Source: Saccharopolyspora erythraea NRRL 2338 (lineage in GTDB: Bacteria > Actinomycetota > Actinomycetes > Mycobacteriales > Pseudonocardiaceae). Taken from it: DNA of 64,000 nucleotides. Location: positions 4,825,584 through 4,889,583 of the forward strand of contig NC_009142.1 of NCBI RefSeq assembly GCF_000062885.1. Reading direction: 5' to 3'. Positions 17,360 to 25,859 of the stretch are shown here, in pieces. Below the pieces are notes generated by a model. It was not told the DNA's origin. It saw only the letters and a list, made by a program, of their open reading frames with translations, and made no database searches. Position 1 is the first letter of the stretch. The number at the start of each line of letters is the position of its first letter. A program made the translations under genes and the position numbers.

Positions 17360-19780
17360 GTGACTTCCCCACCACGCCGTCTTCTGCTGCTCAGCGCCAC
17401 CATCGGCGAGGGGCACAACGCCACCGCACGCGCGGTCGAAGAGGCCGCCCGGCGGGCGTGGCCCGGCTGCGAGGTGTCCTGGCTGGACGTCCTCGAACAG
17501 ATGGGGTCCTGGGTCCCGGCGAGCTTCAACTGGATCTACGCCGCCAACGTCGAGTCGACGCCGTGGCTCTACGACTGGTTCTACCGGGCGCTGTGGCGTT
17601 GGCGCTGGTTCGCCGACGGCTCGCGCCGGTTCGTGGGTTCCTGGAGCGGGCGCCGCCTGCGCCGTCGCATCGCCGAGCACCGGCCGGACCTGATCGTGTC
17701 CACCTACCCGCTCGGCACGGCGGGGCTGGACTGGCTGCGGCGCCGCGGCGAGCTCGACGTGCCGCTGGCCGCCGTGGTGTCGGACTTCTGCCCGCACCCC
17801 TTCTGGGTTTACTCGCGGATCGACGCGCACTTCGTCATGAGCGAGGTCAGCCTGCGCGAGCTGCACCGCGCCGAGCCGGAGGCGGTGGGCGAGGTCTGCG
17901 CGCCACCGGTGGTCGCGGCGTTCCGGCCGGCAGACAGGACGGCGGCGCGCAGCCGGTTCGGACTGCCTGAGCAGGGCGTCACCGTGTTGGTCTCCTGCGG
18001 ATCGCTCGGTTTCGGATCGGTCGAACGGGCCGTCGACGCCTCGCTCGCGGTGGAGGGGGTCGGCCGCGTCGTGGTCGTGTGCGCCCGCAACGAGGCGCTG
18101 CACCAGCGCTGCGCGCGGCGGGCCGAACGCGACCGCCGCCTCGTCCCCCTCGGCTGGACCGACGACATGCCCGCGCTGATCGCCGCCGCCGACGTCGTGG
18201 TGAGCAACGCCGGTGGTGCCACCGCGCTGGAAGCGCTCGCGTGCGGCCGGACGCTGGTGATGTTCGAGCCGATCGCGGGCCACGGCCGCGCCAACGCGGA
18301 GCTGATGGCCGAGGCCGGGCTGGCCGAGCTGTGCCCCCGTTCCAGCGACCTCACGGGCCTCCTGCGCACGCTGACCACCGACCCCGCCGAACTGCCGCGC
18401 CGGGAGCGGACCGCCCTGGAGCACAGCCGCATCGCGGACTTCACCGAGCAGGTCGCCGCGCTCGCCCGGCTCCGGCGGCAGCCGGCCACCGAGACCATGC
18501 GCGCCCAGGACGCGTTCTTCGTGCACGCCACCACCCCGCGCACACCCCAGCAGGCCGGAGCCGTTCTCCGGCTGGACGGTGGCACCCGGTCCACGCAGGA
18601 GTGGCGCGAGCACCTCCGCGAGCTGGTCCAGCACCGGGCGCCGGGGCTGCCGCTGCTCACGCGTCGGATGGTGTCCCGCGGACACCGCAGGCCACGCTGG
18701 CGACACGTCGAGGCGCTCGACCCGGCCGAGCACGTCCGCTGCCGCGAACTCCACTCCGGCACCCCGCGGGAGTGGCACCAGTCCCGGCACGCGTTCTTCG
18801 GCACTCCGGTACGAGCCGACGGCCCGCCGTGGGAACTGCTCCTGCTGCGCGACGCCCGCACGAACCGGACCGAGCTGCTGGCCAAGGCGCACCACGCCCT
18901 CGGCGACGGAGTGGCGATCACCAGCGCTCTCCTGCGGCTGCTCACCGACGACGAGACCCGCGCACCGGAGCAACCGGCCGACCGGCCTCGAGCGCGGCGG
19001 CCTCGGGCAGGAGTGCTCCTGCGCGGTCTCGCCCACCTGGCGAGCGCGGGATTCGCGCCGTCGACGGGCATCGATGGCCGCAGCACGGCCGGGCGCGCCT
19101 TCGCGTGGCGGGAGGTGCCGGCCGCCGACGTGCGGGCCCGCGCACGCGCGCACGGGACGAGCACCACCGCCGTGCTGCTGGCGGTCGTCGCCGAAGCCCT
19201 GCACCACCTGCTCGACGACCGCACCGGCACCACCCCGGGCCGGCGCTTCCGGATCATGGTCCCCAGGACCGCACGGCTGCGCGACGGCGTCGGCGTCGAC
19301 GAGCCCGGCAACCACACCCGCACGCTGGTCATCGACCTGCCCATCGGCCCCATGCATCCCGCACAGCGCGTGACCGAGGTCGCCGAACGGATGGCGCGGG
19401 CGGAGGAGGGCGAGCAGCCGGCCGCCGCGGGCGCGGTCCTCGCGGCACTCGGGCTGCTGCCCGCACCCGTGCACCGGTGGGCGGTCCGGCACGTCTACCA
19501 CCGCCGGTTCTTCGGCGCGGTGATCTCGGTGCTGCCCGGTCGCCGACGTCCGGTGCGTATCGGCGGCGCCCGGCTGACCACAGTTTTCCCCGTCCTCTCG
19601 CTGGCCGAGGGGGTCGGCCTCGCGGTGGGCGTGCTCAGCTGGGGCGACGCGGCCGGTTTCGGCGTCACGACCGACTCCGCGCTGCTGCCGGACGCCGCCG
19701 CCTTCGCCGACCGGCTGCTGCACGCCTTCGACGCGCTGGAAGCACCGGCGCTCGGAGAGCCATCGCTGCGGGGTTGGTGA
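17360..19780 (+). CDS. Fusion protein: MGDG-synthase-like glycosyltransferase + WS/DGAT acyltransferase
   Basis: 806 residues with two enzymes in one chain. Residues about 1-375 are a GT28-type glycolipid transferase: SATIGEGHNATARAVEEA, VSTYPLGTAGLDWL, VVSDFCPHPFW, then the nucleotide-sugar motif SNAGGATALEAL with FEPIAGHGRANAE. Residues about 380-800 form a wax ester synthase/diacylglycerol acyltransferase, opening with MRAQDAFFVHA and carrying the catalytic HHALGDG (His511-His512) plus the C-terminal NHTRTLVIDLP patch. Each half looks complete. Normally these are separate proteins. Together they suggest a sugar is added to a lipid acceptor and then, or in parallel, acylated. The start is GTG at 17360, with GGGAGGA upstream. 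The dehydrogenase gene begins six bases later. Confidence 0.9.
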   Translation: MTSPPRRLLLLSATIGEGHNATARAVEEAARRAWPGCEVSWLDVLEQMGSWVPASFNWIYAANVESTPWLYDWFYRALWRWRWFADGSRRFVGSWSGRRLRRRIAEHRPDLIVSTYPLGTAGLDWLRRRGELDVPLAAVVSDFCPHPFWVYSRIDAHFVMSEVSLRELHRAEPEAVGEVCAPPVVAAFRPADRTAARSRFGLPEQGVTVLVSCGSLGFGSVERAVDASLAVEGVGRVVVVCARNEALHQRCARRAERDRRLVPLGWTDDMPALIAAADVVVSNAGGATALEALACGRTLVMFEPIAGHGRANAELMAEAGLAELCPRSSDLTGLLRTLTTDPAELPRRERTALEHSRIADFTEQVAALARLRRQPATETMRAQDAFFVHATTPRTPQQAGAVLRLDGGTRSTQEWREHLRELVQHRAPGLPLLTRRMVSRGHRRPRWRHVEALDPAEHVRCRELHSGTPREWHQSRHAFFGTPVRADGPPWELLLLRDARTNRTELLAKAHHALGDGVAITSALLRLLTDDETRAPEQPADRPRARRPRAGVLLRGLAHLASAGFAPSTGIDGRSTAGRAFAWREVPAADVRARARAHGTSTTAVLLAVVAEALHHLLDDRTGTTPGRRFRIMVPRTARLRDGVGVDEPGNHTRTLVIDLPIGPMHPAQRVTEVAERMARAEEGEQPAAAGAVLAALGLLPAPVHRWAVRHVYHRRFFGAVISVLPGRRRPVRIGGARLTTVFPVLSLAEGVGLAVGVLSWGDAAGFGVTTDSALLPDAAAFADRLLHAFDALEAPALGEPSLRGW

Positions 19781-19786
19781 TCGAGG

Positions 19787-20524
19787 ATGGAGCTGGACGG
19801 GCGCACCGCGCTGGTGACAGGCGCGTCGTCGGGCATCGGCGCGGCCACGGCCGCGGTTCTGGCGGCGGCGGGCTGCCGGCTGGTGGTCACCGGCCGGGAC
19901 GAGCACCGCCTGACCGAGGTCGCCGAACGAACGGGTGCCCGGTCAGTGGTGGCCGATCTGACCGACCCGGCGCAGCTGCGGCTCGTCGCCGAAGCCGCGC
20001 GCGAAGCCGACCTGCTCGTGCACAGCGCGGGCGTGGGCTGGGCCGGAGACCTCGCAGCGATGCCGCCGGACAGCGTCGCCGGGCTGGTGGCGCTCAACCT
20101 GACGGCACCGGTGCTGCTGACCCAGGCCGCCCTGCCCGGGATGTCGCGGCGGCGGCGGGGCCACGTCGTCTTCGTCTCGTCGATCGCGGTCGTCGGGGTG
20201 CGCGACGAAGAGGTGTACGCGGCGACCAAGGGCGGGCTGCGGGCCTTCGCCGCGAGCATCCGGTTCCAGGCGGCGGCGCGGGGCGTCGGTGTCACCACGG
20301 TGTTCCCCGGAGCCGTGCGCACGCCGTTCTTCGGCAACCGCGGCCGTCCCTACACCCGCGGGTTCCCGCGGATGGTCGCCCCGGCCGCGGTCGCCGAGGC
20401 CGTGCTCGACGGCGTGCGGAGGGAGCGCGGTGAAGTGTTCGTGCCGCGTTGGCTGTCGGCGGCCGCCCGGCTCCACGGCGCCTTCCCGGGCGCCTTCCAC
20501 CGCGCCGCCCGTCGCGCCGGGTGA
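19787..20524 (+). CDS. Short-chain dehydrogenase/reductase
   Basis: 245 residues. Cofactor motif TGASSGIG (residue 11), NAG-equivalent HSAGVGWAG, catalytic Ser in FVSSIA and YAATKGG (Tyr-x3-Lys). A Rossmann SDR using NAD(P)H. Six bases separate it from the glycosyltransferase-acyltransferase fusion, so it belongs to the same operon and probably reduces or oxidises a lipid or glycolipid intermediate. The start ATG has GAGG nearby. It is convergent with the membrane protein gene, with an eight-base gap. Confidence 0.9.
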   Translation: MELDGRTALVTGASSGIGAATAAVLAAAGCRLVVTGRDEHRLTEVAERTGARSVVADLTDPAQLRLVAEAAREADLLVHSAGVGWAGDLAAMPPDSVAGLVALNLTAPVLLTQAALPGMSRRRRGHVVFVSSIAVVGVRDEEVYAATKGGLRAFAASIRFQAAARGVGVTTVFPGAVRTPFFGNRGRPYTRGFPRMVAPAAVAEAVLDGVRRERGEVFVPRWLSAAARLHGAFPGAFHRAARRAG

Positions 20525-20532
20525 CCGCGCCG

Positions 20533-21258
20533 CTACCCCGCGGCGGCGGGCCTGCGGCCGAACCGCAGCTGGATGCCCTCGCCGCGCAGCTCGCGGCGGA
20601 ACCACAGCATCGACGCCACCGCGGCGACGGCGACCAGGCTGAACGATCCGACGGTGCTCATGAGCAGGAAGTGGTCGATCGTCGCCTGGGCGAGCGCCCA
20701 CAGCGTCGTCAGGCCGTTGACCGTGAACACCGCCGCCCACAGCACCGAGACCCGCCGGAAGAACCACTGCACGCGCGTGTTGCCGATCAACTCCGGCGGC
20801 AGGACGCAGAAGTCGCCCGCGAGCTTGACCAGGAACGGGTTCTCCAGCCGCAGCGTGACCAGCAGCGCCAGCGCGAGCAGGAAATTCTGCAGGCTGGGCT
20901 CCAGGAAGTACACGAACGAACTGCCGGTCGCGAACCCCAGCACGCTGCGGGCGACCAGCAGCGCGGTGGTCGCCCACAGCACCATCGGGACCGGGGCGCG
21001 CAGCACCAGCCGGAGCACCAGGGCGGCCAGCGCCCATCCGAGCGCGGCCAGCAGACCACCGGTCAGGTCGGTGAGCCGGAACAGCACGTAGAACAGCAGC
21101 AGGGGCACGAACACCGTTTCGCCGAGGTGCTTGGCGGCGTGCCACAGGTGCGATGCGAGACCTTCGAGGTGCACGACGTGGGGGCGGTGGATCGGTCTGT
21201 CCTCACCCGGCCGGAACATGAATCCGTGGCCGTCGGTCGGGGGCACGTCGCGGACCAC
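20533..21258 (-). CDS. Multi-pass membrane protein at the end of the hopanoid operon (VC0807-like)
   Basis: 241 residues with about six hydrophobic segments: FVPLLLFYVLF, GLLAALGWALAALVL, MVLWATTALLVA, LLALALLVTL, VFTVNGLTTLWALAQ and FSLVAVAAVASML. This overall look resembles VC0807/intracellular-septation-like proteins of unknown function. It lies on the same strand 32 bases after the corrected hpnH stop, so it is probably cotranscribed with the hopanoid genes and could act on hopanoid handling; that is context only. The start is uncertain: GTG at 21258 gives the longest form, ATG at 21219 removes a polar N-terminus. Confidence 0.75.
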   Translation of the reverse strand: MVRDVPPTDGHGFMFRPGEDRPIHRPHVVHLEGLASHLWHAAKHLGETVFVPLLLFYVLFRLTDLTGGLLAALGWALAALVLRLVLRAPVPMVLWATTALLVARSVLGFATGSSFVYFLEPSLQNFLLALALLVTLRLENPFLVKLAGDFCVLPPELIGNTRVQWFFRRVSVLWAAVFTVNGLTTLWALAQATIDHFLLMSTVGSFSLVAVAAVASMLWFRRELRGEGIQLRFGRRPAAAG

Positions 21259-21290
21259 TGTACGGGGTCACGGGCTCGTGTCCAGCCCCT

Positions 21291-22293
21291 TCAGGACCGG
21301 AGTGCGCGAATCGACTCCCGCAGGGACCCCATCGTGGCCAGCACCGCGGTCGGCTCGTAGCCGCAGTGGGCCATGCAGTTGGCGCACCGCGGGTCGTGGC
21401 CCCGGGCCGTAGGCCGACCAGTCGGTCTCCTCCAGCAGCTCCCGGTAGGTCTGGGCGTAGCCGTCCGACATCAGGTAGCAGGGCCGCTGCCATCCGTACA
21501 GCGAGTACGACGGGATCGCCCACGCGGTGCAGGCGAAGTCGACGTCGCCGGCCAGGAAGTCCAGGAACCGCGGCGAGTGGTTGAACCGCCAGCGCCGGCG
21601 GCGGCCGTCGGCGAAGACCTTGGAGAACAGCTCCCTGGTTTCGGCCACCCCGAGGAAGTGCTCCTGGTCGGGCGCCTTGTCGTAGGCGTAGGCCGGCGAC
21701 AGCATCATGCGGTCCACCCGCAGCTCGTCGTTGAGGAAGTTGAGGACCTCGATCACCGATGCCGGTGTGTCGCTGGTGAAGAAAGTGCTGTTTGTGGTCA
21801 CCCGGAACCCGCGCCGCTGCGCCTCCCGCACGTTGTCCACGGCCTGGGCGAACACGCCCTGCTTGCACACCGACTCGTCGTGGCGCTGCTCCAGCCCGTC
21901 GATGTGCACCGCCCACGAGAAGTAGGGCGAGGGCCGCAGCTTGTCGATCTTGCGAGGCATCAGCAGGGCGTTCGTGCACAGGTAGACGAACTTCTTGCGC
22001 CGCACCAGCTCGGCGACCAGGACGTCGATCTCCGGGTGCATCAGCGGCTCGCCGCCGGCGATCGACACCACGGGCGCGCCGCACTCCTCGACCGCCGCCA
22101 GCGCCTGCTCCACCGGCATCCGCTGCTTGAGCACCCCGGCGGGGTGCTGGATCTTGCCGCACCCCGCGCAGGCGAGGTTGCAGGCGAACAACGGCTCCAG
22201 CTCCAGGGTGAGGGCGAACTTCTCCCGCCGTCTGAGCCGCTGCCCGACCAGATAGGCGCCGACGCGGAGCGCCTCACGGACCGGGATTCCCAT
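21291..22293 (-). CDS. hpnH: Hopanoid biosynthesis radical SAM protein HpnH, with an apparent frameshift near the 3' end
   Basis: HpnH joins a 5'-deoxyadenosyl unit to diploptene to give adenosylhopane. The radical SAM motif CNLACAGC (Cys-x3-Cys-x2-Cys) is near residue 40, followed by GKIQHP, SIAGGEPLMHPEID and the family block TNSTFF. Near position 21399-21404, after residues SAYGPG, the frame breaks. In the uninterrupted frame the protein ends at 21268 with an unrelated Arg-rich tail. Removing one base from the GGCCCC run restores DPRCANCMAHCGYEPTA and a stop at 21291, giving 333 residues. The lost part is the conserved Cys-rich C-terminus. This is either a real inactivating mutation or a sequencing error. 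The start ATG at 22293 has AGGAGGT and overlaps hpnG by 20 bases. Confidence 0.9.
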
Positions 22294-22942
22294 CGGGCAC
22301 CTCCTTGGCGATGCCGAACCCGACGTTTCCTTCGGTACCGGGGCCGGCCGTGGCGGTCGGCGGCTCCGGGCACACCGCCCGGGCCCAGCGGTCCAGTGCG
22401 GGGCCGAGCTCGCGGAGACGGCAGAGCGCCCTGATCCCCCGCCGGACCGTGCCCATGCCGGCGAGCGGCTCGTCGGCGGTGTCGACGACCACGCGCACGA
22501 CCGCAAGCGGCCGCCCGGCGGCGGCGCGGGCGAGCCACAGCGACTCCATGTCGACCCCCAGCGCACCGGAGGCGGCCAGCACCGCGCGCTCGGTGTCACT
22601 CACGACATGGCCGGTGCTGATGACCGGCCCGCAGTGCACCAACAGGTCCCCGCGCCCGACCTCGTCGGCCAGCAGCCGCGCCGACGGGCACCGGACCGCT
22701 CCGTGCGGACCCCGGACCTCGCTGGCGACGATCACGTCCCCGCTGCGCACGGACCGCCCCAGCCCACCCGCGAACCCCGCGACCGCGAACGCGTCGACGT
22801 CCTCCTCGGCCAGGCGTGCGGCCCGGCGGGCGCTGCGCACCGGCCCGTACCCGGTCCGCCGGACCTCGCGCCGCGAAGGCCCCGCCCGCAGCGCGAGTGC
22901 TTCGAGCCGCAGCGGTGCGCACACCAGCAGTCGCGGCGTCAT
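22274..22942 (-). CDS. hpnG: Adenosylhopane nucleosidase/phosphorylase HpnG
   Basis: 222 residues of the purine nucleoside phosphorylase-like fold: TPRLLVCAPLRLEALAL at the start, AGFAGGLG, HVVSDTERAVLAASGALGVDMES (nucleoside-binding Met-Glu), and VRVVVDTADEPL. HpnG removes adenine from adenosylhopane on the way to ribosylhopane and bacteriohopanetetrol. The start ATG at 22942 overlaps the cyclase stop in ATGA, and the 3' end overlaps hpnH. The C-terminal 30 residues are Pro/Gly-rich and poorly conserved. Confidence 0.9.
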   Translation of the reverse strand: MTPRLLVCAPLRLEALALRAGPSRREVRRTGYGPVRSARRAARLAEEDVDAFAVAGFAGGLGRSVRSGDVIVASEVRGPHGAVRCPSARLLADEVGRGDLLVHCGPVISTGHVVSDTERAVLAASGALGVDMESLWLARAAAGRPLAVVRVVVDTADEPLAGMGTVRRGIRALCRLRELGPALDRWARAVCPEPPTATAGPGTEGNVGFGIAKEVPDGNPGP

Positions 22943-24849
22943 CCGCTGCCGCCCGACTGCTCGCGCCGCGCCTGTTCGTAGCGGCCGAGCGCGGTCACCG
23001 GGAACACCAGGCGGTACAGGTGGTAGTTGATGTAGAAGTCGCCGGGGAACCCGGTGCCGGTGAACTGCGGCTCGTCCCAGGTGCCGTCCGGGCGCTGGGT
23101 CTCGGCGAGGAAGCCCACGCCCCGGCGGACCGCGTCGGTGTCGTGGAGGTCCACGGCCAGCAGGGCCAGCAGCGCCCACGCCGTCTGCGACGCCGTCGAC
23201 CTGCCCCTGCCGACCCACACCGGGTCGTCGTAGGAGCGCAGGTCCTCGCCCCAGCCGCCGTCGTCGTTCTGGTGCACCTCCAGCCACCGCACCGCCCGCC
23301 GCAGCGCGAGGTGGTCGCGCCGCAGACCCGCGCGCACCAGCGCCGGAACGGCCGCGCCGGTGCCGTAGACGTGGTTGGCGCCCCAGCGGCCGAACCAGGA
23401 GCCGTCAAGTTCCTGGTGGTCGAGCAGCCACCGCACGCCCCGGCGCACGGCCTCCCCGTCGCCGCGGCCGAGCACGCACAGCGCCTCCACGACGTGGGCG
23501 GTCACGTCCGCCGACGGCGGGTCGATCACCGCACCGAAGTCGCAGAACGGCAGCTCGTTGACGAGCTCGCGGGTGTTGTCGGCGTCGAAGGCGCCCCATC
23601 CGCCGTCGGCGGACTGCATCCCGGACATCCAGCGCACTCCGCGGTCGATGGCGGCGTTGACCGCGCCCGGGCGCTCGTGGTCGACGCGGTTCAGCGCCAG
23701 CACGACCTCGGCGGTGTCGTCGATGTCGGGATAGCCGTCGTTGTCGAACTCGAACGCCCATCCGCCCGGGGCGAGGTCCGGTCTGCGGACCGACCAGTCG
23801 CCCTTCACGCGGATCTCCTCGGCCAGCACGAAGTCCGCGGCCCGCCGCAGCGCCGGGTGGTCGGCGGCCAGTCCGGCGTCGCGCAACGCCTGCATGCTCA
23901 GCACGGTGTCCCACACCGGGGACTGGCACGCCTCCAGCCTGCGGACCGTGCCCTCCGGGGTCTCCTCGCGGATGAGGAACCGCTCCAGGCCGGCGAGCCC
24001 CTGCCGCAGCACTGGATGGTCGAGCGGATAGCCGAGCAGGTGCAGGGCCAGCAGCGAGTACACCCACGGCGGCTGGATGCCTCCCCAGGAGCCGTCGGCC
24101 TCCTGCCGCGCCACGATCCACTCCGCGGCGCGGCGCATCGCGTGCTCGCGCAACCCCCTCAGCGGATGTCGCTGGTAGCCGTGCAGTGCCCCGTCGAGGA
24201 CCTGGAACGCGCCCGCCCAGGACGGGCTCGGGACCTTCCTCCGGCGGCGTCCGGAGCGCAGTTCGGCCAGCCCCACCCCGAGATCACGCCGCGGGCGCAA
24301 CGTGCACACGACGGTGAGCGGCACGATGGTCTGCCGCGCCCAGCAGCCCCAGTCCGCCAGGTTCAGCGGCACCCACGGCGGCAGCAGCACGAGCTCGGGC
24401 GGCATGGCGGGAAGGTCGTCCCAGGACCATTCGCCGAACAGCGCCAGCCAGATGCGGGTGAACACCCGGGTCTCCTCGATGCCGCCGCGCTCCAGGATCC
24501 AGGCGCGGGCCGCGGCCATGTGCTCGGAGTCGACGTCGTCACCGGCGAGCTTGAGCCCGACGTAGGCCTCCACCGTGGTGGACAGGTCGCCGGGCCCGCC
24601 GTGGAACTGGGCCCACGTGCCGTCCGCCCGCTGCCGGGAGCGGATCCAGCGCGCGGCCTGCTCGGTCTCGGCGGTGGTGAGGATGCCGAGGAACCGCCGC
24701 AGCAGCAGGTCCTCGACGTCCATCGTGACGTTGGTTTCCAGTTCGCCCTTCCACCAGCCCCGCTCGTGTTGCAGGGACAGCAGGTGTTCACGGGCGGCGG
24801 CCAGGACCTCGGCCGGCGCGGCGGTCCGCTGGAGCACCTCTTCGGTCAA
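22939..24849 (-). CDS. shc: Squalene-hopene cyclase
   Basis: 636 residues, the normal length for the family. Proton-donor motif DIDDTAE near the middle (Asp-x-Asp-Asp), and several QW repeats (QEADGSWGG, QSADGGWGAFD, QELDGSWFGRWG, QNDDGGWGED, QRPDGTWDE). It cyclises squalene to hopene/hopanol at the membrane. The start is TTG at 24849: GGAGG precedes it by five bases and the codon overlaps the stop of the polyprenyl synthase gene (TTGA). No ATG or GTG with a ribosome binding site is nearby. The stop overlaps hpnG. Confidence 0.97.
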   Translation of the reverse strand: MTEEVLQRTAAPAEVLAAAREHLLSLQHERGWWKGELETNVTMDVEDLLLRRFLGILTTAETEQAARWIRSRQRADGTWAQFHGGPGDLSTTVEAYVGLKLAGDDVDSEHMAAARAWILERGGIEETRVFTRIWLALFGEWSWDDLPAMPPELVLLPPWVPLNLADWGCWARQTIVPLTVVCTLRPRRDLGVGLAELRSGRRRRKVPSPSWAGAFQVLDGALHGYQRHPLRGLREHAMRRAAEWIVARQEADGSWGGIQPPWVYSLLALHLLGYPLDHPVLRQGLAGLERFLIREETPEGTVRRLEACQSPVWDTVLSMQALRDAGLAADHPALRRAADFVLAEEIRVKGDWSVRRPDLAPGGWAFEFDNDGYPDIDDTAEVVLALNRVDHERPGAVNAAIDRGVRWMSGMQSADGGWGAFDADNTRELVNELPFCDFGAVIDPPSADVTAHVVEALCVLGRGDGEAVRRGVRWLLDHQELDGSWFGRWGANHVYGTGAAVPALVRAGLRRDHLALRRAVRWLEVHQNDDGGWGEDLRSYDDPVWVGRGRSTASQTAWALLALLAVDLHDTDAVRRGVGFLAETQRPDGTWDEPQFTGTGFPGDFYINYHLYRLVFPVTALGRYEQARREQSGGSG

Positions 24850-25859
24850 CGTTGCCTCCGGACGATGAACTCGGCGAGCTCGGTCAGCGACTCGATCGCC
24901 TCGGCGTTGCCGGTGGCCCGGGGCAGGTGCTGGTGCGCCGCGGCGAGGCGGCGCTCGCACTCGTCCTGCGTCCACTGCTGCGATCCGGCGCGGCGCACCA
25001 TGTCGGCGGCTTCGCGGAGCTCGGCTTCGGTGAGCGGTTCCTCCTTGCCGTACAGCTCGCCCAAACGGCGCCCCGCCTCGGTTCCGGAGGTGAGCGCGTG
25101 CACGATCGGCACGGTCTTCTTGCGGGCGCGCAGATCGGAGAGCACCGGTTTGCCGGTGACCTCGGGGTCTCCCCACAGCCCGAGGAGGTCGTCGACGAGC
25201 TGGAACGCCATGCCCAGCTCGGAGCCGAAGGCGTGGAGCCGCTCCACGGTCTCGCGCGGGGCGCCGACGTGCAGCGCACCGATCGACGTCGAGCACGCCA
25301 GCAGCGCCGAGGTCTTCTCGTCAGCCATGTGCAGGCACTCGTCGAGAGTGACGTCGGCGCGGTGCTCGAAGTCGAGATCGGCGTTCTGGCCCGCGATCAG
25401 GCTCCGCACCGCCGCGCACAACGCCCGCGCCGACGCGATCGCGTCCCCGGAGGTCGAGTCCAGCAGCACCTCGGTCGCCAGGCCGAGCAGCGCGTCGCCT
25501 GCCAGCAGCGCGGCCGGGCGCCCGAACACCGTCCACGCCGTGGGGCGGTGTCGCCTGGAGGTGTCGCCGTCCAGCAGGTCGTCGTGCAGCAGCGAGAAGT
25601 TGTGCACCAGCTCCACCGCCGCCGCGGCGGGTACGGCCTGCGCACCGTTCGGCGCGACCGCCTGCGCCGAGAGCAGCACGAGCGCCGGCCGGAGGGCCTT
25701 GCCGCCACCGCCGTTCGGCGATCCGTCGGCGTTGGTCCAGCCGAAGTGGTACTCGCACACACCGCGGGTGTCCGGATCGAGCTTGCCGATGACCTTGCGC
25801 AGCTCCGGGTCGACGGCGGTCCGCGCCGCGGTCAGCGCCGCCGGAAGGGTCGAGGTCAT
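24846..25859 (-). CDS. Polyprenyl (probably farnesyl/geranylgeranyl) diphosphate synthase
   Basis: 337 residues of the trans-isoprenyl diphosphate synthase family. First Asp-rich motif HDDLLDGD followed by SRRHRPT (Arg pair); second motif in FQLVDDLLGLWGD, where the usual third Asp of DDxxD is Gly, as is common in actinobacterial members. It should supply farnesyl diphosphate to HpnC/D. GGGGKALRP carries the substrate-binding Lys/Arg. ATG at 25859 overlaps the hpnE stop (ATGA). Product chain length cannot be fixed; the residues before the first motif (VHNFSLL) allow C15 or longer. Confidence 0.93.
   Translation of the reverse strand: MTSTLPAALTAARTAVDPELRKVIGKLDPDTRGVCEYHFGWTNADGSPNGGGGKALRPALVLLSAQAVAPNGAQAVPAAAAVELVHNFSLLHDDLLDGDTSRRHRPTAWTVFGRPAALLAGDALLGLATEVLLDSTSGDAIASARALCAAVRSLIAGQNADLDFEHRADVTLDECLHMADEKTSALLACSTSIGALHVGAPRETVERLHAFGSELGMAFQLVDDLLGLWGDPEVTGKPVLSDLRARKKTVPIVHALTSGTEAGRRLGELYGKEEPLTEAELREAADMVRRAGSQQWTQDECERRLAAAHQHLPRATGNAEAIESLTELAEFIVRRQR

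Noticed and set aside
17000-19906. Open frame of 968 codons on the minus strand
   Set aside because: Antisense to the glycosyltransferase-acyltransferase fusion, which has clear motifs on the plus strand.
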